From Mya arenaria (taxonomy: Eukaryota; Mollusca; Bivalvia; Myida; Myidae), in NCBI RefSeq assembly GCF_026914265.1, contig NC_069124.1:10444522-10508521 (forward strand): a stretch of 64,000 bases of DNA. Direction: 5' to 3'. The position numbers and the translations under genes are program-made. Every line of letters begins with the position of its first letter. The stretch's first letter is position 1. Shown here one piece after another: positions 24,525 to 37,459 of this stretch. The notes under the pieces were generated by a model that saw nothing but the letters and a program-made list of their open reading frames with translations, was not told where the DNA came from and made no database searches.

Positions 24525-25812
24525 GTGTATATATCCGGCTATAATAACTGGTAGTTCTGAGACTTATAGAGTATTAGGAAGCATAAATCAAAGACAACAT
24601 GTTCAAGGGCTTTGGTATTTCGCTGGCATGGACGTTTCAGTGACGGACATGGACATGTGCGATTTAAGGCGAAGCGGCAGGCCGTCAGTTGTGAGTGAAA
24701 GTGACGTATGTTAAGTGCGGGACATGTTACAAATAGACCGGCGGAGGACAGTGAGTGAAATTGGCGACTCCGTTCAGCTGAAGAGGACATCTACAGAGGA
24801 AAAGGCGGTCTGTGTAACGGCCTCCCAAGAGTTCATTTGTAGATACGAGAAGTTCTTACAGCGAATAGTAACCATAGACGAAACCCACATTAGCCTATAC
24901 GAGCCAGAAACAAAGTTAGTCCCTATGGTTTGAAAACATCCATCTTCTCTTCCCCAAACCTGAAGGCAAAAAGATCCAGATCAAAAACACGATACATGTT
25001 CATCTTTTTCATGGACTCTCAGGAGATGGAGCTCCAGCACGCTGTACTAAATTATAAGTTGCGCTATGTGCAGTTAAACATATACATATTTGAAATACAT
25101 AATTTTAACCCTTATTTTAATTCAAGCAAAAGTATGCGATGACATCTTCAAGTATATCTGAAGGTTACAATTCATAATAAAAATTTCAAGCACATGTTAA
25201 AATTAGGCATACACATGTGATACGGATGGACCTGATGAACGCCATACTTAATAAGAGACCTTACGCCGAGGTTAAAAATCTTCTTTTTCACCAGGACAAC
25301 GCCCCTCCACATCCATGCCACGACACCTTGATGACAATCGACTTTTTGGAGTATTAGAGGATAAGTCACGCACCTTATAGCCCGGACCTGGCCCCGTTCG
25401 ATTTTGCAATATTCTCGAGGGTAAAGAATGATATACGGGGAAAATCGCTACGAAGATCTACATGACCTTCGCTTCGCTGTGAGAACAGCAATGGCACGAT
25501 ATCAGAAAGAGTGGTACGGACAGATATTCAAACAATGGGTTGAACGCCACCGTAGGTGTGTACGTGCAGAAGGAGCGTATTTTGAAAAACTATTAATGAC
25601 GTGACGCAATGAGACTACGAAGTGCTCCGTGGCATGTAACCTGTTCTTTTTTGTAATGTTTGTTGTATACGTTCACTTCGTAGTAAATTGTTGAATTTTT
25701 CGGGATTTGTTTATATAAGATAAAACTGTCAGCTTATAAAATTTTAAATGCATCCTATAAGTGGTTTGTTTTTTATGAATGCAGTCTCAAAACTTTCCGG
25801 ACAACCCTCGTA
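24525..25812 (+). pseudogene. Broken mariner (Tc1/mariner) transposon
   Basis: Transposase fragments read in order: RRSGRPSVVSESDVC, an in-frame TAA at 24712, RRTVSEIGDSVQL, YEKFLQRIVTIDET (first catalytic Asp near 24877), FHQDNAPPH (second Asp at 25295) and YSPDLAPFDF (third Asp near 25400). The second-to-third spacing is 34 residues, as in DD34D mariners. The right terminal repeat, reverse-complemented, reads CGAGGGTTGTCCGGAAAGTT and abuts a TA. The left end keeps only AGTTCTGAGACT near 24553. AT-rich foreign sequence of about 150 bp separates the halves near 25050-25200. Stops and frameshifts make it inactive. Confidence 0.85.
25782..25810. repeat. Right terminal inverted repeat of the mariner
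   Basis: The sequence ends ACTTTCCGGACAACCCTCG followed by the TA target dinucleotide. The left counterpart near 24530-24568 is badly decayed. Confidence 0.7.
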
Positions 25813-25814
25813 TT

Positions 25815-26200
25815 ATGGGATTCATCCTCTTCTTCAGCGATTTTGTTAATTCAGTCACTGTATCGCCTACTATATTAATGGCGGTCATCATGCTCATGCG
25901 AGCGAGTGTCCAGTTTGTCAGATGACTTGGCTCGTGATTTAAGGTCATCTATTTATATCATGAGTGGCTGTACAGCTTCATGTACTCATGCTTTCAGAAG
26001 CATGGCGATCTCCATTTGAATGGAGGCTTTGAAACACTTCAATAATTAAGAAAACAGATACTTTGAATTGGAGAGGCGGCATTGAAACATGGTGGGGCTA
26101 GTTTTGGTTTGACATGATGCTTGGCCTCTGCAATGACTGAACGAATATCTGCTGTTGACATTGGCTGTGCTGTCTGTGACTGATGACCCTCAGCCGAAAT
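25815..26200 (-). pseudogene. Unrecognised coding remnant (- strand)
   Basis: The reverse strand reads PMSTADIRSVIAEAKHHV and, after stops, MTLNHEPSHLTNWTLAR followed by VGDTVTELTKSLKKRM. Composition and helical periodicity suggest an old coiled-coil coding region, possibly the N-terminal or gag-like part of a retroelement. The mariner lies directly beside it. Frame breaks show it is not functional. The assignment is tentative. Confidence 0.3.
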
Positions 26201-26949
26201 AGGTGTGTTTACATTGACACAGTGTTGGTCAGCAAATAAAATACCTGTTTTATGTAGTTATGTTGTAAAACAGGTTGGCGAAAGAACAGTGTTTTCATAC
26301 AGGTCGTTTTTTATACTGATAGTACTAGTTAGACTCGTAACACTTTTATTGTCGCTCACTCTCAGGGTCTTTTTCAGACAGGCGCCGAGGTTTTTTAAAC
26401 TTAAACAATTCAGGGGAAATCACCCTGCGTTTATTTTCAGTTGTATCACGCGATTTCTTGTCATTTTGTATAAATATATTTTTGTACGCGAATAAAAAAT
26501 CACAATATCATCATTTCTTATCACATTTTGTTCTATATTTACTGTGAAAATTATCTGCACGTTTTGGTACTCTTGCTTAGGGTTGTTAATATTTTACGAA
26601 GCCGTTATCTAAAAGTGTTTATTTCGAAACGGTTTCTAATCTGCTTTACGTTTCGACTGTCCGTTGACAATTTAGCTCTGTATATTTATATACTTACATT
26701 CTGGTGCTCCCTTACCCATATGCAATAACAGTCAGCATTTGTTTAAAGATGCATGTTCTTCTACGGGTTTGAATTTTTCTTTACCCCGAAACGTTTGATT
26801 TCTTTGTCTCTATGTGGATTTTAACGACTGTATTGCATGCCTTTTTGACGCTGATTTTGATTGTATCGATAAGAGTGAGGTTGTACACACATCATGAATT
26901 TACTGACCATGTCAAAGCGGTACCATTGATAAACACCACTATTTCTTAA
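26201..26949. other. Gene-free stretch
   Basis: I see no recognisable gene. Small open frames lack motifs. Confidence 0.35.
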
Positions 26950-27112
26950 ATATAATATATGTGGTGTGCTGTTTGTAAAGTTTTGGGTTATTGTTCCATG
27001 TTTCTGATTTAAAATTGTGTTTTTTTCTGTTCTGTGTCATTGTCGTTGACCCTGAGCCATTGAACAGGTTTATCTTTTAACTTTCGACTACTGGACTTAT
27101 TTCTGTAGTTTG
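26950..27112 (+). repeat. Dispersed repeat B, copy 3
   Basis: GTGTGCTGTTTGTAAAGTTTTG, TTGTTCCATGTTTCTG, GCCATTGAACAGGTTTATC and ACTTATTTCTGTAGTTTG align with the other copies. This is a longer but more diverged copy than that at 18.4 kb. Confidence 0.55.
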
Positions 27113-29890
27113 CCGTATAAATATTATTATTGGAATGATATCTGTAATGTGAGCTTGAAATAGAACAATGGCGTTTTCAATTTAATTAGAGTAGAGTCTG
27201 TGTTGTGCGCATCATCTAAAGGTTTTTGTTTAATTTTGCAAGATTTCTCCAACTTCTGAGATTCCAAGTCATATCCATTCCCGTTACATTATTTAAGAGA
27301 CTCTTGGGATCGAGTCAAGAAAATGTTTAACAAGCTCTGTTTAACTGTTCGGAACTATTTCAGTTTTGCTATTACTTGAGACCGAATACTTGATCTCGCT
27401 GATTTTGCAGAGATGCTTTATTGCTCTTCAGCAAGCAATAAGAAACGTACTCGAACGAGAACGCAGGGCATTGCCCTTTTTTATTATATGCCCGGCAATC
27501 TGCGTAAACCAGGCCACATGCAAAAATGACGATAGGGGAGAAATCCCTTTTTTTCAACACATTAACATTTTAAGAGTGCCATTGGTTTTATTGATGCTTA
27601 TTCTGTGTTATTTGACAGAAAAAAAATAGAACCACTGTCAGGCTTAAGAAAATCAGCGTGTCATTTTCGCATGAGGCCTGGTTTTCGCAGTTTGCCTCAC
27701 ATAAATAAAAATGGAAATGAAAAGATGTCAATGAAACCACCGAAAAAAGAGCAAAACCATTCATTTCATTATTACCACGTCAATATCATGGCAATAAAAG
27801 CTGTCGGCGAATTCCGTTATTTATTTTTTTACAAGGCTGCACTAAATGTACATGTAACTAATATATTTAAGTATTTTACATGGTTAATATAAAAGCTTGT
27901 ATTTCCATCATAGACTAAAAGTTTCACCATGATTAATTATGCTAAGCTCTCCTTATTTACATGAATGCGATAATTTACTCAAATTCCGGAACAAGAAATA
28001 AATAACACCGAATGATATTTATAAGTATTGCTAATTGTCGCGCCACAATAATAAAAACAAAACTATGTAATTAAATCAACGAACAGCCAAAATAACATAA
28101 ATTCTTAAATCATACTTAACATCTATATTCATATGAATTCAAGTCAATGTTACAACAGTGATTTATGTTAATATTATACCTACCCATGTTACATTCTTAT
28201 ATACACGACAATAGCCAATCCGTGCCGTTACCCTGTCATAAGGCTATTTACCGAGGGATATATCAATGTTGCTCTCGCGGGGGCTATAAAAGTCAATTGG
28301 ATTTTCCAATATATCGAGTCGAGTTTTTGCAGAAAACACACTTTTTGTCAAACAGCTACCTGCCTTGTCAAAAAAATTATTGGGAACTGATCAACAAACT
28401 CGTTATTTCATTAATTGTATACAAAAATGAAGTTACTCATGTTGTGTGTGTTGAATTCATTTATAAATGTACAAGTAATTTTGATAAATTGAAAATCCGT
28501 GATAGAAGACGCAAAAGTCAATAGAAATTTCAATAAACTGGAAAGTTTATCAAATGATGTAATAAGAACACCGGCAAATTTCAATCACTTCGTAGTTGAT
28601 AATTGTGATTCCTTGTTTAATTGCAGACGTAAACAGTGTAAACTATAGTTGTTCGGTATAATAAAATAAATATCAGATGCCGTGTATGGTGATAGCATAT
28701 AATGTTAAACCTAGAATCCGGAAAAAAGAATTTGCCGGATATTTATTTATATTTGAATTTCAAATACTATCAATCTCCACATGAATGAAATATTAATGTA
28801 TTAATGACAAAACATGCAAGCAACTGTATACATATTAAGGCTGATGTGGCAACACTGAATGATTCAAAGCAATGTATGGATTACTTTTAAACGTAATCCG
28901 TTCCATACTTAAACCGTTCAGTTATGATGACCTAGTGTTTTGTTAAGGCAATGTACACGAACAATATCCGAACCCGGCCATGTCATTGTCACTGTACCAG
29001 ATTCATGGTCCTTACAACCATTGATCGTTTTAACACAAACGTCATTTACATCCAAGTTTTACACCTCCTGCTATATTTTGTATAGCCGTCATTTCAACCT
29101 TGTTCTGAGCAACGTGAAGCGAATAATACAGAACTTTGCGTCATACAAAAGACAATAAAGACAAGGCTAACAAACACATTTGGTTGCCCTTAAGGCTTGT
29201 TAGCAAACGCAATGAACCGTATAGTTAGGTTAAAGAGTGCCTTGTATTGTTTATTGTTCCCAAATTACAATTTCAAAGATATTTCATATTTTGTTTTGAC
29301 CTATATAACGGATAAGAGCGATATAACATACATATTTAGGGGCATTAAATGGAAGAACCAAAGATTAAATTCCTATTAAAATGTCTTCGGCAGTGCTGTT
29401 ATAAATTATAACCCTCAAGTGGTATATTCGCAGTCGGTATATTTCATAATATTGCAAAATCTGCCAAAGAACTTAACGGATGGATTTAGCACATTAAACG
29501 GCATCTTCATTGGTTAATATTCTCATATGATGCATATATAAGTGGGTAGATTGGCACAGAAAATGATTTGAATTGCAAGGACAATATACTTTGAAAACCA
29601 TTGACTAGCATACAAGAGCCTATGCTGACGTAATTTCATTAGTGAACGTTAAACAGTACGTCATTTCCGTACGAAATGATCAGTACAGTGTGAGTTATGG
29701 TTTTTTTTGCTATGTAAAAAATGAGTGTTTTATTTGTGATTAAAAATTAAAATATGTACAGTCTTGTAGAATATAGTTTTTGCTTTAGTTCGATGCAAAA
29801 AAAAATTCTAATCCAAAAAATGACAACAGTACAAAGGCAGTCCGGGAACTTTTTGACTGCACCTTGTATGACTCGTTTACTTAATAATAC
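27113..29890. other. Gene-free stretch
   Basis: No gene is recognised. A 119-codon open frame at 28165-28524 has no motif, signal or splice support, and I leave it uncalled. Confidence 0.35.
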
Positions 29891-30022
29891 AATAAAAACT
29901 ACAGGGACAAAGTCTAGAAGTTGAACATTCGAAAAAAGACCGTGTTTAGGGGAGGGGCACAAGGCAAGGGTCCAAACGAAAATGAACAAGAAACACAAAT
30001 ATATACACAAACACAAAACACC
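29891..30022 (-). repeat. Dispersed repeat B, copy 4 (reverse)
   Basis: The reverse complement carries GGTGTTTTGTGTTTGTG, TTGTGTTTCTTGTTCAT and CTTTGTCCCTGTAGT, matching the family ends at 10.6 and 27.1 kb. Confidence 0.55.
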
Positions 30023-33000
30023 ACAACCGTTTATTATGAGATTAACGCCTTTGAACACGAATCTACTGGGGGCCTTATCTAGTTCATATGGCCGTAACCT
30101 CACAATTGTCCACAATTTAATCAACAAAGTATTTACAGTACGAGTTCATGGTCAAAACGAAGAACGGAAGACAGAAGAACACACTGAATGCAAAAGAAAC
30201 AAGCAGTATATTAATAAACATTGTGGTACTTCAGTTGATTGTCAATAAAAACTCTCAGGATTTTAATTTTGTTCTAAACTAGTGTGTATGGTCAAAACTT
30301 CAGACTTCTCTCAATGTTCATCAATACTTACAATAAAAAAATATAAGCTCCATATCAGACAGTATCAAAGAATAAAGCAAAACAAGACGGCCTTAATTAC
30401 TCTGATTCGCTCACCTGAGATATGTGAAGAAAGACACTGCTTATAATATGTATTTGTTGGTAACGACCAATAGGAAATACTAAGTACGTCATTTACAGGT
30501 GTTTTCCATCTATTCATTTTCATCTTTGTTTTTCATCAGTCTTTAAAGGATTGATATTGGCAATGCAACCAGTTCAACTTTTGCAAGAGATTGACAGCAG
30601 TCTGACATGAATTGTTGACAGGAAGCGACTGATTTCGACATATATCTTAAATAATATTTCTTTGGTGGCTGTAACAAGTTTGAATTAGAACTGATTCCAA
30701 GACTTCTGGTTGTTTAGAGGCTAACAATCTGTGGTAAAGTAGGTAGGCCGTTATACATTTGGGGAAACAGAAGTCTGTGTAGGGTGGTTAGTAATGCATG
30801 CATATCAGTGAGTTAGGATGGACTACTGTATAACATTGTGACAACAAGAGAAATGTAAGTGATAAAAAAATAAAATAAAATGAAATGAATATTTGAAACA
30901 TAAATTGTCAAACATGGTCCTTTTCATGTAATGTTCTAAATAATGGCCAGCGCTATGTAGCGATACTTGCACCGTTGCTTCTAATGTGTAGTGTAATTAT
31001 AAGATTGTAACAATATGGAGTTTACACTCTGCATAACATTTCTTGATTTTACAATTAAACCATACACAGCCTGTGGAATAGTTGCGCGGTATTTATTGAA
31101 GTTAAATCAGGTATTAATAGTTTTGCTACATCTTAATAAAGCTAGAGCAAATGTAAAACAGAAAGTCGGCCATTTTTGTTGTTGTAGTACAACCATGACG
31201 CCTTGTTGTATTTTTGAGTATGGTCATTTATGAAAGCTTCAATCAATTTGACGCAGTTGTTTCAGAGGAGATGGTTCTTTTAAACAAATCAAGACGTCGG
31301 CCATTTTGATATTGTTGTTGGTAAATTGCAGCGTCTAGTAGAAGGTCAACCTTGGGCTCCCTGTGAAATTTCATTGAATTTGGCCCGATGTCTTTCAAAC
31401 CTGTTGAGTGACGTACGTACGGACGGACGCCGGACAAATACCGATCCTATTACCCCACCTCGAGCACGTGATATGTAAAAACAAAATGTATCCAAACCTT
31501 TAAGCACAGGGGCAGCATCGGTGTTAAGGCAAATTGAATCGCTGAAATTTTCATTCATCTCCCTTTGACAGAGCAAGAAATGTAGTTGGAGAACCTACAA
31601 GGACGCTCTTCAATCTTAACTTATTTCAAAAGACATTTAAGATAATTTCCTGATAGTCATCTCACAAACATATCGTAGTAAAAGCTTCCCGTTGAATTTT
31701 GATCAAACTATATATTTGCTATAAATGGAACTTCCATTTATGACAGATTATATATTGTTTAATTTAATGAAAAAGAAGTATTATCTAATGAAAAGGCTTT
31801 TAAATTAACGTTCTCACTTAACAGCTGTCCATTTTTTCTTGGATTTAATAATTATTTCTACAGAACATTAGACAAATCGTTCATTTAAAATCGGTCAAAA
31901 ACTGCAAATGCTTCGAAGGAAAGGGCAGCATCTGATGTCTAAAAGGAATGAAATTAATTTATGCACTGTAATAGAAATAACTACATTGTAATTTTAAAAT
32001 TTGCTACGGTATAACGCCTCCATCGTTGAACATATATGCGACCATAACACAAGGGATACATAGTCGCATATATCAGAATTACAGCACAATTACTTATAAA
32101 TTTTAAAAGAATTTAATGCAAAACGGTACGAGTATTTTGAGTGAAAAGCTGCGGTGTTCAACTATACTTGTTTACTCTAATGAACGTTCAAAAGGACAGC
32201 GAGTAAGACTATTTTCTATATCATTCATTTTTATCGCATTCTGTAATTGTTCCTGTTAAGAACCTTGTCCTAGTTTATTATATGTGCGTGCGAGTTTCTA
32301 TAAAGTCCATATACCATAATATATGACACCACAAACTACCTTTTCAATGTAAATCACGCCCACTTTTGCAGATCCAGTAAAAATAGTTGATATATCTAAT
32401 TCTGATTTTTGCCCGATCAAATTGCATTTTAATATAACTTCATTAGACTAAGCTGATTGGCATATCCATAATCCATATTAAGTGCGAACACTATCGTGAG
32501 TGAATGTGAGATGGTGATCTATGACTTCTTTTGTGGCTTCTCCATCTTGTGCGAAACATTCAGGAACATGTCAACGTGATTTTATTTAATAATGTCAGTG
32601 TTTTTCGGAAATTCATCCTTAAAATCAGAAGTTCGTAAGTATCGAACATTCAAATGCGGTGAAACCACATTAGCAGCATGTGACGGAGGTTTTATTCCAA
32701 TTGTAAACAGTTTAGTCGAAAATAAACATAATAGAAAGTGCATGTGGTTTCAGTTTACAATCATTCTGTACACACTTATGTTTGCTTTTAAGCTATTAAT
32801 GCATGAATATGCAAGATAGATTACAGTGACAATTGTCTGCATCTTTAATTACATTTCAATTCCTAAAGAACTTCATTTCATTTCATCCTTTTAATCTTTC
32901 CATACAGAAACTTAATCATTCAACTCATTGCTACGACTAATTGAATTAAACTAATGGAAAATTATTTTTAAACAACTTAACATTTGTTTTAGATTACTTT

Positions 33001-33291
33001 AAAACATAAGATCAGCAGATGTTCCGACATATTTTAAAAGAATATTTACAGGAGAACGATCGTATCACGTGTAATAATTTTATTTACTTGTATGTTAATT
33101 ACCAATCTTTGCAAACCAATATGATAATACTGATCATGTTTTAATGCTTAAATTGGAAACTTGAAATTGGAAGTTGTGTTCAAGTTCGTTAAGATATCCT
33201 TATCCTTTTAACATCAATGTTCCCTTTATCTTAATTTTAAATGATTTATTACAACTTTTAAATTTCTGTGGGTGTCTCCCTTTGTTTTTAA
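30023..33291. other. Gene-free stretch with a repeat end near 31.4 kb
   Basis: No gene is recognised. At 31280-31450 a repeat-like segment (TCGGCCATTTTGATATTG, then ACGTACGTACGGACGGACG at about 31411) resembles the ACGG-rich termini of mollusc repeats. A related TCGGCCATTTTTGTTGTTG lies near 31166. Confidence 0.4.
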
Positions 33292-33800
33292 GATGAAAAT
33301 GAGTCATATCTGTTCAAACACCGGATTGACTCTGGTTTTATGTTTCTTAACGATATAATTTCATTATCTGGAGAGATGGACATGAGAAGAAGTGTGCAAA
33401 CTTTAAATGTGAAATGTAACTGGATTTTAGAGGTGAACACAATAAGAAGAGCTATCCCAAACAAATGGTCAAAAGCAGTAAGACGAACTTATCAAAATTA
33501 GGCAGTTATGATATGTATTGAAACGTTGTATTTGAAAAACCCTATATACATTAATAATGGCAAGAAGCCTTCAACAAACCAATCAACTAGCGATCATGGT
33601 GTTTCATTTTAGATTGGATCATTCCAGAAAATAAAGTTCAACAGTTCAAGTATAAACTACTTCATACCATCATGACTACAATTCTAAACCTATTTCTCTT
33701 GAATGTCTCGGCAAGTTTTATTTGTAATCACTAACCAAGCCGAAGACTATAACCACTTTCTTATTAATTGCCCGTATATTTTTCATTCTGGTCGTTTATA
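33292..33800 (+). pseudogene. LINE ORF2 C-terminal remnant
   Basis: An open stretch to 33498 reads FLNDIISLSGEM and later AIPNKWSKAV. This matches the layout of the post-reverse-transcriptase region of non-LTR elements (F-ND--dd-G, then a helix ending -IP--W). Further on, separate frames read IPENKVQQFKYKLLH and QAEDYNHFLINCPYI. The second is the familiar EDYEHLFIxCP-type motif of LINE C termini. Frameshifts separate the pieces. The orientation is the same as that of the 12.9 kb LINE, but sequence differences indicate another family or a much older copy. Confidence 0.55.
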
Positions 33801-34292
33801 AATGGCACCTTTAAACATTGTGATATACATTAACAGATGAATAGCCTCGAAATACTTATAATTGGATATAAAATTGAATTCAAAATGATATAACATTTAA
33901 TACAAAGAGTATAATATTGTCAACTCTATTCTATCTCAAATAGGATACTCTATTTACAAATCGTACTTCCTATCTCTAAGAAGGCAGAGTCGTTTTAGCA
34001 TTATTATATGCTGACCTTTTAGTTATTCAAACACTATATCAAAATTGACGGAATTCATTGTCCTCTTCTCAATAAATTGATTATGAAATGTAAGTTCATC
34101 TAAGAAAATTTTGTTAAACATTAAGTTATATTTATCTCAACATATGCAATACTTTACAATGAAATAGTTGTACATGATGATTTTCTTGTTCATTATTTGT
34201 CATGTATAAAACTAGTTTGTAATTCTATGAAAATAACAGGATCATCATTTAGTGATTCCAAATAGAAATGAAGACAAATCATAAGTGACAAA

Positions 34293-34511
34293 TCAAAAAG
34301 GCCAGATAATCCAAAGTGACGATCTAGGAGTGGCGCTGAGATTCCAAATAATGAGGTCATCCGCCGCATCAAATGTAAAGTGCAACGTGTGAATTCCGGA
34401 CGAAATCCCAATGAATAATCCGCCGTTTCCGTTAGTGTGATTCACCGTGACGTTAACAACGTCAAAACTTGGTTTAGCGTCTACATCTAAAGAACCTTTA
34501 GCGAATAAAGA
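34293..34511 (-). pseudogene. Orphan coding-like fragment, possibly C1q domain
   Basis: A 72-codon open stretch on the - strand, GC-richer than its neighbours, reads AKPSFDVVNVTVNHTNGNGG, then LFIGISSGIHTLHFTF and DDLIIWNLSATPRSS. The pattern F-D-V-V, then G-x-F-x-x-x-x-S-G-I-x-x-x-x-F-x-F resembles the middle beta strands of C1q domains, which are strongly expanded in bivalves. No start, complete domain or certain splice sites are visible. The frame ends at a stop at 34293-34295, and a second frame continues to about 34193. I treat it as a gene fragment. The C1q label is inference. Confidence 0.35.
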
Positions 34512-34532
34512 TTAATATAAAGTTAAAGATGG

Positions 34533-34566
34533 CGCCCCCCCCCCAAAAAAAAAAAAAAAAAAAAAA
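34533..34566 (+). repeat. C-then-A homopolymer run
   Basis: About a dozen C residues are followed by more than twenty A. The junction type matches that at 16811-16834. Confidence 0.8.
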
Positions 34567-35149
34567 CATTTTACTTCTATGTGCCAAGTTATTGTATAGC
34601 AACTGTGCGGTGTATACAACACAACGGTTATTGCAAGTAGGGAGGCGTAACTAATGTATATGTATTTTCGCGGCCGATGTAAGTTCACATTGACAACAAA
34701 GACAGGCAATACAATAAAGTCATTTACTAGAACTGTTTGAAACGTACTCAAAGCCTATCACATTACAATAGTATTATGTGCATCGAAACAAACAGGTCGT
34801 ACTAGAAATGTAATATCTTCATATTAATTATGAATATTTGAATATCAAAACACAGTTTTGTTGATGAAAACGTTCATTTAATAAACTTATTTAATACTAA
34901 TGTTAATATTAGAATTTAATGCATATTTCAGTTTTTGTCAGTCTTATCGAAACAAACATTTATAAGGACTTTTATACACATTTTTCTTATAGACAGCATT
35001 ATTCATGCTGACCTTTTTAATAAAAACAGAAGCTTAATACCCAGTCACGAATTCCAAGCTCCCCGTCAGTGTTTGATTTAATTTATTACATAAGGATAGA
35101 AAAAGTCAAAATCAAAATTTATCATAGTTGATTTTGTGCTATGATTGTT

Positions 35150-35395
35150 CCATGTTGATAGAAATGTCTATAGTGTCACCACTACATGCAGTTTATGAAT
35201 GTATTCAGAATAGTCAAAAACGATAATGCTGACGTTTAAACAGACGGATACACTAAACGCAAATGCGCTTGACCCATAAACTGATTTTGATACACAAGCT
35301 TTTTATAATTCTTCCTGAGAAAGTATGAACCTGTGTAGTTATGATGATAGTCGACAATTCGTTTGTTCATCCGTACAGACAAGCGAACGGACATA
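35150..35395. repeat. Dispersed repeat D, copy 1
   Basis: Two parts have partners to the right. The first, 35150-35225 (TTATGAATGTATTCAGAATAG), matches 39290-39362. The second, 35341-35393 (GACAATTCGTTTGTTCATCC), matches 40763-40815, which abuts the P450 pseudogene. The remainder is unexplained AT-rich sequence with ACGG-type motifs. Confidence 0.5.
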
Positions 35396-36880
35396 ATCAT
35401 AATAAGGAACGGACTGATGGACAAGGGCGACCGGACTGGTAGAAAGCGGAACATTAAGAGCCTAACAGACATTCCATATCGTTTGCTCTTTTGTTTTTTA
35501 ATAAAATCGTCTTAAAGAACATTGTGTCACACATGCGTACGGTCTGCGGCTGATGAACCAACGGATGATATGCGGCTGATCGACAGACTAACATTAAGAC
35601 GGAAATGCCAGCCGACAGACAGTCATATACCGAAAATAGATATACATGCAAAAAGACAGACAAACAGTTGGCAGATGCAACGAGATGTTAAACTGACGGA
35701 CATGATTTGGAAAATGAAGTCACAGGCAGACGCAGACACATTGGCGGATGGACAGACTGTCTAACTCTACTACACAGTTCTGCTTACAACGAAAAATCTA
35801 CAGACTTTCGGATATTCGTGTCGGAAAATCTTGAAAATAACAAAAATACCTATTGCGCAATTATTCAAATTATAACATATATTTACACAGACTAATTCCT
35901 GAAAAACAGTGACGCGTAGCATTAAGTCGGCGCGATGGAAATAGAAGAGGAAACAAACAATCATTTAGATCAACAATGAAAAGTTTTTGTGTACATAGTG
36001 ATTACATATTTAGGATACATGTATTCGGAATATTTTTTTGATGATTTTACTGCGACAAATGCATTTGTTCATGTGAACACCCTTTACTGTATTGAGTAAA
36101 TAAATGCGAAAAATGATTATATAAAATGAGGAAACAACATGGAATGTATTGCAAAACGAACAATCAAGGAAGCACAATAAATGAATTATGCACAGTATTA
36201 GATGTTAAAACGTTCTTTTTCAGGGACAAGTAGGTATTTAATATCAACTTTTCAAACAAATAAATATACTTGGTCATTACAATTGAAGACTTATTAATTA
36301 ATTTTTTTTTTTTCAAATCTCATCGTCAATCACATATTACCATGCAACGTGGAAATTAACAGCCAAATTCTTCTGCAATTTATTTACTGGTCCTTCTGTG
36401 AAGCCACTCCACTAGTACCACTCAAGATGTCACTTGAGGGTCACTTGGGTGAACGGTATTGGAGTGTGAAATATATTTTAAGCGCGACTTTTTACGTACA
36501 CACTGACGTTCTCAGGGTCATACCCAAAACCAGAAATCGCAGCAACTTACGGATTTACATCAAATTCGAATTTAGAATTGTGCCTTTCTTCATTAGCTCT
36601 CTTCATTAATCCTAATTAGAAAAAGGATCATGATCGTGAGCTGTCACCAACGAATCGCCTGCGACCCAGACTTAACGGATGGGATATTGCTTTCATCTTG
36701 ATATCTAAGCCACGATTTTCCCTTACGAATATATCTGATTGGAATTATCTGAACTTAGCTGTTAGACGGGTCACTTTATACTGGATTTTGGAATTCTATC
36801 GTATAGTCTTCAGTGAAGCCGATTAACTGTCTGTGATCACGTCAGTATAGGTCTTTGATGTTTGTTACTAACTCGTCTTT
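35396..36880. other. Gene-free stretch with ACGGAC-rich segments
   Basis: No gene is recognised. At 35396-35760 CAGACGGA/GACAGAC-type motifs recur, as in repeat termini. A segment near 36513-36545 (GGTCATACCCAAAACCAGAA) matches 39427-39460. Confidence 0.4.
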
Positions 36881-37459
36881 TCAACTATCACCGCTGGACT
36901 CACAACAGTCAAGACACTTGATGCCGTTCTGAAGAGCCGACATCATCTCTTCAACCTGGACAACTGTAGTGGCACAATCGATGGACTCGATATCTTAAAA
37001 GACATATAGGCAATTGCTCTTGTGAAAATAATATCACATTGACTGCATCAAATCCTTGACCATTCGACCTCATGCCGGATTTCAATCATAACGATTTGCT
37101 GATTTAATTATAAAAAACCCATACAATTTGACATATGGTACATACATTGTATTGCCATATGCGTTATACCATAACCTTGTGTTACCGAAGTCGTAGTCCT
37201 ATTATTTTGATAATTTGCATCAGAAATATATGAACACTGCACATTGTTGAAATCTTTACATTATATCATGCATCCAATAGTTCTGGTTGAGGTATGGTAT
37301 ATTCAGTGTAATTGACCAGCAATGGTTTGTGTATTAGTGGCGCCCTTGTGCTCCTCAATGAGACTTGCTGTCATACGGGATGCATGACGGGGCACCTTAA
37401 TGGGGCTGCTGACATTATGGTTGATGTTGCGGACAAGGATTATACGGCGGACCTTACCT
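36881..37459 (-). CDS. Candidate 3' end of an unrecognised gene (two exons)
   Basis: Two GC-richer open stretches on the - strand fit together. The first (37459 down to a possible donor near 37325) follows a TTTTCAG acceptor and reads KVRRIILVRNINHNVSS, then VPRHASRMTASLIEEHKG. It leaves phase 1 at CTG-gtcaat. The second begins after TTTTAAG near 36995, completes that codon and reads IESIDCATTVVQVEEMMSA, then KCLDCCESSGDS, before a TGA at 36881-36883. The phase match supports one spliced unit, but the donor is weak and no upstream exon was found. I do not recognise the family. It may be a genuine lineage-specific gene, or a remnant. Confidence 0.35.

Noticed and set aside
28165-28524. 119-codon open frame on +
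   Set aside because: No recognisable motif, AT-rich composition like its surroundings, no splice or start context. Length alone is not convincing in eukaryotic DNA.
29747-30127. 126-codon open frame on -
   Set aside because: It runs through dispersed repeat B and simple A/T-rich sequence. The translation looks like a repeat artefact.
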